A stretch of DNA of 64,000 bases, taken from NCBI GenBank assembly GCA_965224325.1, contig CBDCYT010000021.1:124001-188000 (forward strand), read 5' to 3'. Source of the stretch: CBDCMJ01 sp965224325 (lineage in GTDB: Bacteria; Chloroflexota; Dehalococcoidia; Lucifugimonadales; UBA3495). Of the stretch, positions 1-8,832 are shown piece by piece. The notes below the pieces were generated by a model, which made no database searches, had not been told where the DNA came from, and saw nothing but the letters and a program-made list of their open reading frames with translations. Both the position numbers and the translations under genes were made by a program. The first letter of the stretch is position 1; the number at the start of each line of letters is the position of its first letter.

Positions 1-2326
1 ATCAGGGGACCTGCACATCGGACACTGGTACGCCATGGCCCCTGCCGACTGCCACGCCCGTTTCCGGCGTATGCAAGGGTACAACGTGCTCCACCCCATC
101 GGTTTCGACGCTTTTGGACTCCCAGCGGAGAATGCGGCCATTAGCCGGGGCATTCACCCCTTCACTTGGACAATGGACAACATCCAGAATATGCGCCGCC
201 AGCTTCGCTCTATGGGAGCCATTTACGATTGGGACCGCGAGATCATCACTTGTTCTCCTGAGTATTATCGCTGGAATCAGTGGTTCTTCTTGAAATTGTT
301 CGAACGCGATTTAGCCTATCGAAACGAAGCCCCAGTGGTTTGGTGCCCTTCCTGTCAAACAGTGCTGGCCAACGAGCAAGTGGTCAACGGCTCATGCGAG
401 CGATGCAATACGGAAATTACCCGCCGCAATCTGGAACAGTGGTTCTTTCGCATTACCGACTATGCGGAACGGCTGTTGGACTTCGGTGGATTGGCCGACT
501 GGCCGGACAAAATTCTTACCATGCAGACTAACTGGATAGGCGGAAGTGAGGGGGTGGATATCAGCTTCGACATCTCGGAGCAGGGTCTGGATGAGAAAGA
601 GATTCGTACTTTCACCACTCGGATAGACACCATTTTTGGTGTGACTTTCCTAGTGTTGGCCCCGGAGCATCCCCTGGTTCCCCAGTTGACGACCGCCGAC
701 CGCCGAGCCGACGTGGAGTCCTACATCAACAAAGCCCGTCAGACATCCGAAATCGACCGTATGTCCACTGAAACTGAGAAGACCGGAGTCTTCCTGGGCT
801 CCTACGCCGTAAACCGGCTCAACGGGGAGCGGGCGCCCATATTCATCGGCGACTACGTGCTTATGACCTACGGCACAGGCGCGGTTATGGGAGTGCCGGC
901 TCACGACGCTAGAGACTTTGTGTTCGCCACCAAATATAAGCTTCCCATTCGCATCGTCGTAGCGCCGTTGTCCTGGGACGGCAGCGAGCTCACCGAGGCC
1001 TATCTTGACGACGGGTTTATGACCAACTCGGGCCGTTATGAGGGTTTGACCAGCCTGGAAGGCAAGGAGGCCATTGCCGACGACATCGAACGGAAAGGTT
1101 GGGGACGGCGCACCATTTCCTACCGGATACGTGACTGGCTCATATCGCGTCAGCGTTATTGGGGCACACCCATCCCCATTGTGTATTGCGATGAGTGCGG
1201 CATCGTTCCAGTGCCCGAAGAGGACCTTCCGGTGCTGTTGCCCCCAGACGCCGAATTCAAGCCCACCGGCGAATCGCCCTTGTCTTCCAATTCGGAATTC
1301 GTCAACACCACCTGTCCCCGATGCGGGGCTTCGGCTAGGCGCGAAACCGACACCATGGACACCTTCATGGACTCGTCCTGGTACATGATGCGTTACTTGG
1401 GCCCAGACTATGACCGGGGGCCCGTGGAGCCCGGAGCAGCCCAGCAGTGGCTGCCCGTGGACCAATACACCGGCGGCGCCGAGCACGCGGTCATGCACTT
1501 ATTGTATTCGCGTTTCTTTATCAAGGCGCTTCACGACATGGAATTGGTCGACTTCGACGAGCCCTTCCGGCGCCTGTTCAACCAGGGAGTGATTCTGGGA
1601 GAAGACCACGAGAAGATGAGCAAAAGCCGGGGCAACGTGGTAAACCCCGATTTGGTTGTCCAGCATTTGGGGGCCGACGCCGTGCGTTGCTTCCTAATGT
1701 TTATCGGCCCTTGGGACCAGGGAGGCCCGTGGAGCGAAGTGGGCATGAACGGCATGGCCCGCTGGCTAAACCGGCTGTGGGACATGTTAGTGCGCGACCC
1801 CGCTGAGATGGATGCGTCCCCAGACGATGAACAGGCGGTCCGAGACTCTCGCCGCCTTCTTCATCAGACCATTCGCAAGTGCCACGCAGACCTGGAAAGG
1901 TTCAAGTTCAATACCGCTATCGCTGCGTTGATGAAGCTTTCCAACCACCTAAATCACGTCTGGGCGGAATCCAGCATCGACTCGACCACCTGGCGGGAGT
2001 GCGTGGAAAAGTTTTTGCTGATGCTGTCCCCCCTTGCTCCCCATATCTCCGAAGAGCTGTGGGAGCTAACGGGACACCGTTATAGCATCCATCAGCAGCG
2101 ATTCCCCAGCTGGGACGAGGACTTGGCAGCCGAGGAAATGATGACCTTGGTGGTGCAAGTCAACGGCAAAGTGCGGGACAAGCTGGAGGTGCCGGCGGGC
2201 ATAGAGGAAGCCGAGGCCCAGGAATTAGCCCTGACCAGTCCTAGAGTCATGTCATTCACCCAGGGCAAATCGGTCAACAAGACCGTGTATGTACCAGGCC
2301 GCCTGATCAACATGGTGGTGCAGTAG
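1..2326 (+). CDS. leuS: Leucyl-tRNA synthetase, 5' end cut by window edge
   Basis: Charges tRNA-Leu with leucine in the cytoplasm. The reading frame is open to the left edge (first full codon at 2), and the class I HIGH signature (HIGH) is encoded at 14-25, so only the extreme N-terminus is missing and the ATG at 35 is internal. A zinc-ribbon-like stretch (CPSC...CERC), the CP1 editing domain (TRIDTIFG and GTGAVMGVPAHD), a second Cys pair (YCDEC...CPRC), the DTFMDSSW signature, and KMSKS at 1613-1627 follow in the usual order. The C-terminal VQVNGKVRDK block is present and the gene ends at TAG. No truncation or frameshift is visible apart from the window edge. Confidence 0.97.
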   Translation, partial: SGDLHIGHWYAMAPADCHARFRRMQGYNVLHPIGFDAFGLPAENAAISRGIHPFTWTMDNIQNMRRQLRSMGAIYDWDREIITCSPEYYRWNQWFFLKLFERDLAYRNEAPVVWCPSCQTVLANEQVVNGSCERCNTEITRRNLEQWFFRITDYAERLLDFGGLADWPDKILTMQTNWIGGSEGVDISFDISEQGLDEKEIRTFTTRIDTIFGVTFLVLAPEHPLVPQLTTADRRADVESYINKARQTSEIDRMSTETEKTGVFLGSYAVNRLNGERAPIFIGDYVLMTYGTGAVMGVPAHDARDFVFATKYKLPIRIVVAPLSWDGSELTEAYLDDGFMTNSGRYEGLTSLEGKEAIADDIERKGWGRRTISYRIRDWLISRQRYWGTPIPIVYCDECGIVPVPEEDLPVLLPPDAEFKPTGESPLSSNSEFVNTTCPRCGASARRETDTMDTFMDSSWYMMRYLGPDYDRGPVEPGAAQQWLPVDQYTGGAEHAVMHLLYSRFFIKALHDMELVDFDEPFRRLFNQGVILGEDHEKMSKSRGNVVNPDLVVQHLGADAVRCFLMFIGPWDQGGPWSEVGMNGMARWLNRLWDMLVRDPAEMDASPDDEQAVRDSRRLLHQTIRKCHADLERFKFNTAIAALMKLSNHLNHVWAESSIDSTTWRECVEKFLLMLSPLAPHISEELWELTGHRYSIHQQRFPSWDEDLAAEEMMTLVVQVNGKVRDKLEVPAGIEEAEAQELALTSPRVMSFTQGKSVNKTVYVPGRLINMVVQ

Positions 2327-2600
2327 GTAACCACAGTATTGGACCATTGACCTTACCCCCGAAAACAGTAGCGGCGGCAAGGAGAGTCCTCCGGTAAAAT
2401 GGGAAATATAAGGAGGGCTTGTCTGCTAACGGGTGTCTGGGTCTGCCGGTACAGGTCGAAGCAAGGTAATGATGATGCTCTGCGCCGGGGAAAGCGTGAG
2501 CTGGCAGGGTAGGGGAAGCGTTTTGGCAGTCCCGGGTTGCACATCATGCTGAAAAGAGAAGGCCTGGTGATCAATCACGAGCGCACAGAGCGCATCTACA

Positions 2601-3062
2601 ATGAAGAGGGGCTCGCGTTCCAGAAGAAGAGAAGGCGCAAAGGGGCTTCGGGAGCCCGGGTGGCCGTTCCATTTTCGGGGTAATGTCGTTACCCAAAACC
2701 TGCGGCCAGACATCATAGCGGTTGATTGTGACGTGTGCGGATCATTCTCACCCACCGAGCGCCGGCCGGACTTCATATTGTTATTGGCCGGGGACACTCC
2801 GAGGTGGTTTGTGGTCGAGATGAAAAGTCGCATCCGGAGCATTGGGGAGCTGCTTGAGCAGTTGCAAGCGGGAGGGGATTCCATCCAGGCAAAGTCTGAG
2901 TTCGATATTCCAGCTTCTCCGCGTTTGTTGACGTTTCTAGTCCTGCATGAACGTGGACCTGTCAAGACGGCAGACTTCCAGAGCAGAACGCTTCGTATAT
3001 TTGGAAAAAGATTCCCCATATTGCATAAACGATGTGGGATATCCCTGGAAACCCTCATCTAA
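2601..3062 (+). CDS. Small conserved hypothetical, PD-(D/E)xK nuclease-like
   Basis: A 153-residue protein not assigned to a named family. Residues about 48-75 carry RRPDFILLL followed by WFVVEMKS, the beta-hairpin layout RPD-x(n)-VxExK typical of PD-(D/E)xK restriction-like nuclease folds, then a helix-rich segment (IGELLEQLQAG). The N-terminus is basic (KRGSRSRRREG). The frame is open only from 2571 (TGA at 2568), so ATG 2601 is the natural start, although no good ribosome site is seen. It stands alone between leuS and cobI. The nuclease link is inferred from a short motif; it could instead be a non-catalytic relative. A longer opposite-strand frame over the same bases has low-complexity composition and was not chosen. 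Confidence 0.5.
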   Translation: MKRGSRSRRREGAKGLREPGWPFHFRGNVVTQNLRPDIIAVDCDVCGSFSPTERRPDFILLLAGDTPRWFVVEMKSRIRSIGELLEQLQAGGDSIQAKSEFDIPASPRLLTFLVLHERGPVKTADFQSRTLRIFGKRFPILHKRCGISLETLI

Positions 3063-3156
3063 CGGCGTTAACCACCGGTATGCCATGACGGCAGGTTAGC
3101 CTTATCGAGTCGTGGTACGCTCACTAAGGGAGAAGAGTGTCAGGGGGCACGCGGCG

Positions 3157-3879
3157 ATGGAACAGCAGTCAGAAATTACAAGTGGCCGCCTTTATGGCGT
3201 GGGTGTAGGCCCGGGTGACCCGGAGCTGTTGACACTCAAGGCGCATCGAATCCTGCGGCGTGTGGGGGTTATTTCCTACACCCAACTGGATGATGGCCGG
3301 GAAAGCTACGCCTTAAGCGTGGTGCGAAACATTTTGGATGAAGCCAAGCCGGACTTCGTCGGTATAACCATCCCTTCGGATGACACCCCGGTAAGCGAGC
3401 AGACCTGGCGGGACGGGGCGGCCAACATCTGCGCCCACCTGGCCGAGGGCCGGGACGTTGCCTTCGTCACTGAGGGCGACCCTATGCTATATAGTGAGTT
3501 TTCCCACTTGTTGGCCAGCGTCCATGAGGTTGTTCCGGACTTGGCGATTGAAGTGGTTCCCGGTGTGTCTTCCATCATGGCCGCAGCCGCCAGCGCCGGC
3601 GTGCCTCTTGCCACCCATGGCCAGCGTTTGGCGATCCTGCCCGGTGTGTACGGCATCGACGACCTGCGCGAGGCCATAACCAAATACGACACCATCGTGC
3701 TCATGGAAGTGAACCGTGCTCTGCTGAACGCTTTGGCCAACTTGGAGAAACTGGGTCTGGCCGGAAAAGCTTTCTACGTTCGGCGGGCCACCACTCAGAG
3801 TGAAGAAGTCGTGCAAAACATCCATCAACTGTCCGAAGAAGACTTCGACTACTTCTCGCTGCTCATCATAAGACGTTGA
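3157..3879 (+). CDS. cobI: Precorrin-2 C20-methyltransferase (CobI/CbiL type)
   Basis: SAM-dependent tetrapyrrole methyltransferase that methylates C20 of precorrin-2 or the cobalt form during corrin synthesis. The family blocks occur in order: YGVGVGPGDPELLTLKA near the N-terminus, EGDPMLYSEFS at about residue 110, EVVPGVSSIMAAAA, TIVLMEVN, and the terminal FDYFSLLIIRR. About 240 residues from ATG 3157 matches the family; an in-frame GTG at 3112 would add 15 residues with no family similarity. No other cobalamin genes are in the window, so the rest of the pathway must lie elsewhere or this is a scavenging or decayed pathway. Separating CobI from CbiL would need the pathway context. Confidence 0.85.
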   Translation: MEQQSEITSGRLYGVGVGPGDPELLTLKAHRILRRVGVISYTQLDDGRESYALSVVRNILDEAKPDFVGITIPSDDTPVSEQTWRDGAANICAHLAEGRDVAFVTEGDPMLYSEFSHLLASVHEVVPDLAIEVVPGVSSIMAAAASAGVPLATHGQRLAILPGVYGIDDLREAITKYDTIVLMEVNRALLNALANLEKLGLAGKAFYVRRATTQSEEVVQNIHQLSEEDFDYFSLLIIRR

Positions 3880-3973
3880 TCAAACTTGGACTTGCTTCTT
3901 ACCAGTAGTTCGGGACCATCGGGATAATTCTTGCCACAAACTTGACTGGCAAGCCATCGTTTGAGAGGAGATT

Positions 3974-4828
3974 ATGGACATAGGCATATTTGTTTTCGAG
4001 AGCGACACTTCTACAGATCCCGCGGTGTTGGCCAAGAGGGCCGAAGAACTGGGTTTCGAGTCCTTTTGGGTGCCCGAACACCCTATCGTACCGATTCAAA
4101 CGACGTCCCCGTTTCCCGGCTCATCAGACGGGAGCATACCAGATGTTTATGGCCGCATCGTGGACCCCTTTGTGGCGTTGGCCCGAGCTTCAGCGGTCAC
4201 AAGCACCATCAAGCTTGGCACTGGCATTTGCCTGGTGCCGGAGCGCAACCCGTTGCTTTTGGCCAAGGAGGTCGCCACACTAGACCACTATTCCGATGGC
4301 CGGGTTATCTTTGGCATCGGCGCCGGTTGGCTCAGGGAGGAGACCGAAATCATGGGAGGAAACTTCCCTCATCGCTGGACCCAGACCAAGGACGCTGTTC
4401 TGGCTATGAAACAGCTGTGGACCCAGGACGAGGCAGAATACCATGGGGCTTACTACGATTTCCCGGCCGTCCGGTCGTTCCCCAAGCCTGCCCAAGACCC
4501 GCATCCACCGATTTTGCTAGGCGGCAATGCCCGGAACGTGCTGAAACGCGTGGTGGAGTGGGGCGATGGCTGGATGCCCATACGCGCCAACGTGAAACAG
4601 ATTAAGCAGGGCCGGGAGACGCTCAATGAGCTCGCAGGGCAAGCCGGACGGGACCCCGATAAGATTCAAATCATGGCTTTCGGCGCCTCTGGCTATTATC
4701 GAGATCGCGAGGCGATTAAGGACCTGGAGGAGGCCGGCGCCGACCGGGTTACCATCTGGCTTGACAACACCGACGGACCGGATTCGTTGCGCGAGTTGGA
4801 AAATATTGCCCGCGAGGTCTTGGATTAG
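3974..4828 (+). CDS. LLM-class F420-dependent oxidoreductase
   Basis: Luciferase-like TIM-barrel oxidoreductase, 284 residues, expected to use coenzyme F420 or flavin. Family features: MDIGIFVFESD start, AEELGFESFWVPEHP at about 25, GTGICLVPERNPLLLAKEVATLD at about 80, RVIFGIGAGWLREE, KPAQDPHPPILLGGN, and VEWGDGWMP. The short length and the RNPLLLAKE block resemble the F420-type TIGR03619 group. A GAGAGGAG ribosome site sits just upstream of ATG. It is one of three members of this superfamily in the window (others at 12533 and 21256), all in different neighbourhoods. Substrate unknown. Confidence 0.85.
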   Translation: MDIGIFVFESDTSTDPAVLAKRAEELGFESFWVPEHPIVPIQTTSPFPGSSDGSIPDVYGRIVDPFVALARASAVTSTIKLGTGICLVPERNPLLLAKEVATLDHYSDGRVIFGIGAGWLREETEIMGGNFPHRWTQTKDAVLAMKQLWTQDEAEYHGAYYDFPAVRSFPKPAQDPHPPILLGGNARNVLKRVVEWGDGWMPIRANVKQIKQGRETLNELAGQAGRDPDKIQIMAFGASGYYRDREAIKDLEEAGADRVTIWLDNTDGPDSLRELENIAREVLD

Positions 4829-4839
4829 ACGGCTGCATT

Positions 4840-5074
4840 GAGCCCGTCTCAGAAGTCTCCAGTCACGATTTCGGGTGGACGCAACCTGATGGGTTACTAT
4901 TATTGACCGCCTAAACCAGTATTGAATGCGGCTCAATAACCCGTCATTCCCGCGAAGCTTGTCCCCGACCCCGATCGGGGATCGGTAATCCAGACTCAAT
5001 AACCCGTCATTCCCGCGAAAGCGGGAATCCAGAAAGGTAGGATGCTGGAGGACTCAGCTTTATGAGACAGGCTC
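4840..5074 (+). repeat. MITE-like dispersed repeat, copy A
   Basis: Full-length copy of a small non-coding element whose ends are inverted: GAGCCCGTCTCAGAA on the left and TATGAGACAGGCTC on the right. The 6-bp sequence TGCATT abuts both ends (4834-4839 and 5075-5080), as expected of a target duplication. The inside holds the hairpin-forming ATTCCCGCGAAAGCGGGAAT, and this copy has about 60 bp extra because the segment CTCAATAACCCGTCATTC occurs twice. It lies between an LLM oxidoreductase and an alpha/beta hydrolase. Related copies are at 10424, 38647, 52215 and 53659. Confidence 0.85.
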
Positions 5075-5187
5075 TGCATTGCGGCCGCGCCGGCCCGCCT
5101 GGTTTGACTGGGGTCAACCACCGGCGTGTGCTACACTGTCGCCACCAGTTCGACACTTCACTAAAACAAGTGCTTGGAGGGCAAGTA

Positions 5188-6027
5188 ATGACTACCCAGG
5201 TCAAACCCCAAGACAAGACGGTTTCCGCCAATGGCTTGAACTTGCATTACCTGGATTGGGGCACGGCCGGTCAGCCGCCGCTGGTCCTTCTCCACGGCCT
5301 GCGGGGGCATGCCCATTCCTGGGATGACGTATCCACCGCTTTGTGCCAGGACTTTCACGTCTTGGCTTTGGACCAAAGAGGCCGGGGCGATAGCGATTGG
5401 GCGCCCGGCGGAGACTACTCAACCGGCGCCTTTGGGGCCGACCTGGCGGCCTTCTGCGATGCCCTGGGCCTGGATTCTTTCCTGCTGGTGGGCCATTCCA
5501 TGGGTGGCCGCAACAGTATGGCGTTCACCGGACTTTACCCGGAACGGGTGGAGAAGCTGGTAATCGTCGACATCGGCCCCGTAGTCGACCCCGCGGGTAA
5601 TGAACGTATAACCCGCGAAATCAGCGAGGTCCCCGAGGAGTTTGACTCCTTTGAGAGCGCTGTGGCCTACATGGAGAAGCAAAATCGTTTCGCTGCCGAC
5701 GCCGTGTTGCGCCGGCGCTTGACCTATGCCACCAAAGAGCTGCCCGGAGGCCGCGTTGGGTGGCGCTACGACCCCGCCGTACGGGAACAACGCCGCGGGA
5801 ACACCGGCGCGCCCTCGGTAGACTTATGGCCCTCCCTGGGTAAAATCACCTGTCCTACGCTCATCGTACGAGGAGCCGAAACGGACTTGTTGGGTGTGGA
5901 TGTGGCCAAACAAATGGTGGAGACCCTCTCCCAAGGGAAGCTGGTGGAAGTCCAGCAGGCCGGGCACATGGTTTTTGAGGACAATCCTCAGGACTTTATT
6001 TCGGAGATCACTCCTTTCCTCCATTAG
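5188..6027 (+). CDS. Alpha/beta-fold hydrolase
   Basis: Serine hydrolase of the alpha/beta superfamily, 279 residues, probably cytoplasmic. The lid-less core is recognisable: VLLHGLRGHAHSW with the oxyanion HG near residue 38, LDQRGRGDSDW, the nucleophile elbow GHSMGG near residue 110, a late acid in the RGAETDLLG segment, and the catalytic His in QQAGHMVFEDNP. ATG 5188 is preceded by GGAGG at 5176-5180; the same frame opens upstream inside the MITE copy, but those codons show no family similarity. Family members include esterases, epoxide hydrolases and C-C hydrolases; nothing here fixes the substrate. Confidence 0.85.
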   Translation: MTTQVKPQDKTVSANGLNLHYLDWGTAGQPPLVLLHGLRGHAHSWDDVSTALCQDFHVLALDQRGRGDSDWAPGGDYSTGAFGADLAAFCDALGLDSFLLVGHSMGGRNSMAFTGLYPERVEKLVIVDIGPVVDPAGNERITREISEVPEEFDSFESAVAYMEKQNRFAADAVLRRRLTYATKELPGGRVGWRYDPAVREQRRGNTGAPSVDLWPSLGKITCPTLIVRGAETDLLGVDVAKQMVETLSQGKLVEVQQAGHMVFEDNPQDFISEITPFLH

Positions 6028-6123
6028 CTGACGTCTTTATTAACACTGACCGGACGCCGGGACGCTGGTCGTGTCTTACCGCGACCGGGACACCCTGCCT
6101 TTAACCTAACCGGAGGTGGCTTC

Positions 6124-6822
6124 ATGGCGACGCCAGAGGATCAGACCCGAGACGATGCGGCGGCGGGTCCCCCGGAACAAACCCAGGCTCCGCGCGAGCG
6201 TCATAAAGGTCCGGGCCAACGCTTAACCTTCCGGACCCCAAACGGCGAACTAAAGGCCATCATGCACCGGGCCAGCGGTTCGAAACATGGGGTCGTCTGG
6301 GTCTGCGGCGCCAGGGGGGGCTTTGGGGGCCCCGGAGAGGGGACTTACTCCAGGCTAGCCGAGACTTTTCGGGAACGGGGCATTACCTCCCTGCGCTTGG
6401 ACTATCGCCAGCCCAACGTTCTGGGAGAGTGTGTGATGGACGTGTTGGCCGGGGTAGCTTATCTCAAGGGTACAAGCCATGAGCCGGTGGTCCTGGTGGG
6501 ACACTCTTTCGGCGGGGCGGTCGTCATCGCAGCGGGCGCGGCCAGCGACCACGTTAAAGGCGTAGCGTCTCTGGCTCCTCAGACCCACGGCGCCCAGTTG
6601 GCCGGCAGGCTATCGCCAAAATCTCTACTGGTGGTCCACGGCAAAGCCGACTCCCGGCTGCCCTACATCAACGGCGAGCAAATATATAGGATGGCCAAAG
6701 AACCCAAGCAACTGGTGCTGTACGAGGAAGCAGAGCATGGGTTGGTGGAGTGCCGGGACGAGCTGGACGAGCTGCTGAGTGACTGGATTCCCGCCACGTT
6801 GGGCGTTTCTGTGCCTGACTGA
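6124..6822 (+). CDS. Alpha/beta hydrolase, dienelactone-hydrolase-like
   Basis: A 232-residue alpha/beta hydrolase. After a polar, proline-rich N-terminus of about 35 residues come GVVWVCGARGGFGGPG, LRLDYRQPN, the nucleophile elbow VGHSFGGAV near residue 125, VVHGKADSRLPY (acid), and EEAEHGLVE (His). The GGAGGTGG ribosome site is 6 bases before ATG. It lies 96 bp after another alpha/beta hydrolase on the same strand and may be co-transcribed with it. The short form resembles bacterial KANL2/dienelactone-like hydrolases; substrate unknown. Confidence 0.8.
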   Translation: MATPEDQTRDDAAAGPPEQTQAPRERHKGPGQRLTFRTPNGELKAIMHRASGSKHGVVWVCGARGGFGGPGEGTYSRLAETFRERGITSLRLDYRQPNVLGECVMDVLAGVAYLKGTSHEPVVLVGHSFGGAVVIAAGAASDHVKGVASLAPQTHGAQLAGRLSPKSLLVVHGKADSRLPYINGEQIYRMAKEPKQLVLYEEAEHGLVECRDELDELLSDWIPATLGVSVPD

Positions 6823-7310
6823 ATTTCCTTGGTTGGCCACAGTTAACTTCTTCGTCTTGCCGCAAGGAGAAGAGCGCAGGGAGTTGGCAATCGACACTAG
6901 CATCGAAGGAGTCAGGCCGTCAGGCAGTCTCCGGGGGAGGCGAGGGATTCCCCAAAGCTTTCCGGCGCCAGCATCCAATCCAGGACCCGGTAACCGATAA
7001 ACCAGTCGCCGGTGGCTGGGGATTGTCTCCACGTGGATAGATGCCAATCCCAGATTTCCTGGTGAGGATAGGTTAATTCCAAGGATACTGGCCGAGGGAC
7101 AAATTCACTGGACGCGGCGCCACGAGGCTCGCCGTGCGTCGCAATCAATCACCACTTGACTTGTCGCCGCCACCAGTCTGTGGGAGTGCAGCCCATGCCC
7201 CCTACAGAGGTCCACGGCGCGTTTTCTAGCTTTGCTCCTGATCGTCAAGTGGCGGCGTTAATCCGGCTCTCACACGAGAATGGCGCAAATCGCCAAATTG
7301 GAGGAAAGAC
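6823..7310. other. Intergenic stretch without recognised feature
   Basis: About 490 bp before the amidohydrolase gene. No RNA gene, repeat family member or convincing coding frame was found. The leader of the next gene ends in a clear GGAGG (about 7301-7305) ahead of its ATG. Confidence 0.5.
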
Positions 7311-8747
7311 ATGCTGGATTTGATCATCCGTGGTGGTCAGGTGGTTACGCAAGAGGGTGTTAGGGAAATGGACGTGGGTATTCAGGGAGACCTGATAGCC
7401 GCCCTTGCATCACCGGGCAATCTAGACGTGGACGCCGCCAGGGTCATTGACGCAACGGGCAAGCTTGTGTTGCCTGGAGGAATAGAGCCCCATAGCCACA
7501 TTGGGATTCCGGTGCCCGAAACTTGGGCGGGGCGGCCCGAGGTTTTCACCCAGCCGCCGGAAGCAGCCAGCCGCGCCGCTGCCTTTGGGGGAGTCACTAC
7601 TTTCGTCGACTTCGCAGGCAGTCTCCCCTTGAGCCCCGGCGACGCCCCCTCGTCCGAGCCTATTACCAACCAGGTGGAACAACGGCGGACCGCCTTTGAT
7701 GGGCACTCCTACACGGACTACACTTTTCACTTCATATTGGCTGGCGCCGTAGCTCCGCAGATGATCGAGGGAATCGGCGAAGCGATCCAGTCGGGCATCG
7801 GGAGCTTCAAGATATTCACTACTTTCCTGGCTCGCTGCCCTTACGGTCACTTATGGGAGATCTTTCAGGAGGTCGCCAAGAACGGCGGCATTATGGCGGT
7901 TCACGCCGAAGAGGACGACATTGTTACCTACATGGAGCAGAAGCTCAGGAGAGAGGGGAGGGACCAGGGCTATAACCTGCATCTGGTCCACAACAATATC
8001 TCCGAAGACATAGCCTTCCGCAAGATTATACGCTTGGCGGAGCATACTGAAACCGGAATCTATTTCGTTCACACCACCGCCAAGGAGGGGGTGGCCGCTG
8101 TCGCTGAAGCTCGCAACAGGCAACTCCCCGTGTACGGTGAAGCACTGCACAATTATCTGGAGTTTACCTGCGAGGATTACATGAAACCCGGCGGCACCGT
8201 GATCCATACCTACCCGGCAATCAAGTACCCCGACGACCGCGATGCTTTGCAACAAGGTCTGGTGGACGGCCCTATGTGCACCACCGCGACCGACGATTAC
8301 ACCACGTACAAGGACGTCAAGCTATCGGGAACAACCATAGATACGGTGTGCGGCGGACATAACGGTATCGAGACGCGTCTGCCCGTGACTTACACCAAGC
8401 TAGTGTCCACCGGGCGCATCTCTCTGGAGCGCTTCGCGGCCATAACGTCGACCAACGCCGCTAAGATTCTAGGGATGTACCCCCAAAAGGGCACTATCGC
8501 CGTCGGCAGCGACGCGGACATAGTCGTGTTCGATCCCGAGCTACGGAAGAAGCTGACTCTGGACGACCTGCACTCCGACTCGGACTACTCCATCTGGGAA
8601 GGCTTTGAATGCCAAGGTTACCCAGTAATGACCATCTTGAGGGGCAAAGTCATTGTGGAGGACGGTAAGCTCACCGGCAGCACGTCCGATGGCCGGTGGC
8701 TCAAAAGAAAAGTAGCGCCCGCGGTTCTTGCCCAGCCAGTAGTCTAG
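7311..8747 (+). CDS. Dihydropyrimidinase/hydantoinase-type amidohydrolase
   Basis: Metal-dependent cyclic amidohydrolase, 478 residues, acting on hydantoin- or dihydropyrimidine-like rings. The urease-superfamily ligands are visible: HSH (residues about 61-63 in GGIEPHSHIG), the Lys that becomes carboxylated in GSFKIFTTF (about 170), His in MAVHAEEDD (about 195) and in FVHTTAKEG (about 250), and Asp in TATDDYTTY (about 330). The C-terminal NAAKILGMYPQKGTI...GSDADIVVFDP block is typical. GGAGGAAAGAC precedes the ATG. It converges on the MmgE/PrpD gene with an 85-bp gap. The exact substrate (hydantoin, dihydrouracil, or another) cannot be told from sequence. Confidence 0.9.
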   Translation: MLDLIIRGGQVVTQEGVREMDVGIQGDLIAALASPGNLDVDAARVIDATGKLVLPGGIEPHSHIGIPVPETWAGRPEVFTQPPEAASRAAAFGGVTTFVDFAGSLPLSPGDAPSSEPITNQVEQRRTAFDGHSYTDYTFHFILAGAVAPQMIEGIGEAIQSGIGSFKIFTTFLARCPYGHLWEIFQEVAKNGGIMAVHAEEDDIVTYMEQKLRREGRDQGYNLHLVHNNISEDIAFRKIIRLAEHTETGIYFVHTTAKEGVAAVAEARNRQLPVYGEALHNYLEFTCEDYMKPGGTVIHTYPAIKYPDDRDALQQGLVDGPMCTTATDDYTTYKDVKLSGTTIDTVCGGHNGIETRLPVTYTKLVSTGRISLERFAAITSTNAAKILGMYPQKGTIAVGSDADIVVFDPELRKKLTLDDLHSDSDYSIWEGFECQGYPVMTILRGKVIVEDGKLTGSTSDGRWLKRKVAPAVLAQPVV

Positions 8748-8832
8748 ATAAAGGCCAAGCCAGCTCAGGGAAACTAGATGCTCCTGAAGCGCATCAATAT
8801 TGCTGGTGTCAAAACTGCGATTTGACCGGAAG

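Noticed and set aside
2426..3058. Minus-strand open frame (210 codons) opposite the nuclease-like gene
   Set aside because: Composition is Arg/Ser/Pro-rich with no recognisable motif; the plus-strand frame has a plausible RPD...ExK core.
4920..5040. Repeated ATTCCCGCGAAAGCGGGAAT-type hairpins as a CRISPR array
   Set aside because: There are only one or two units per locus, no regular spacers, and they belong to the dispersed MITE family.
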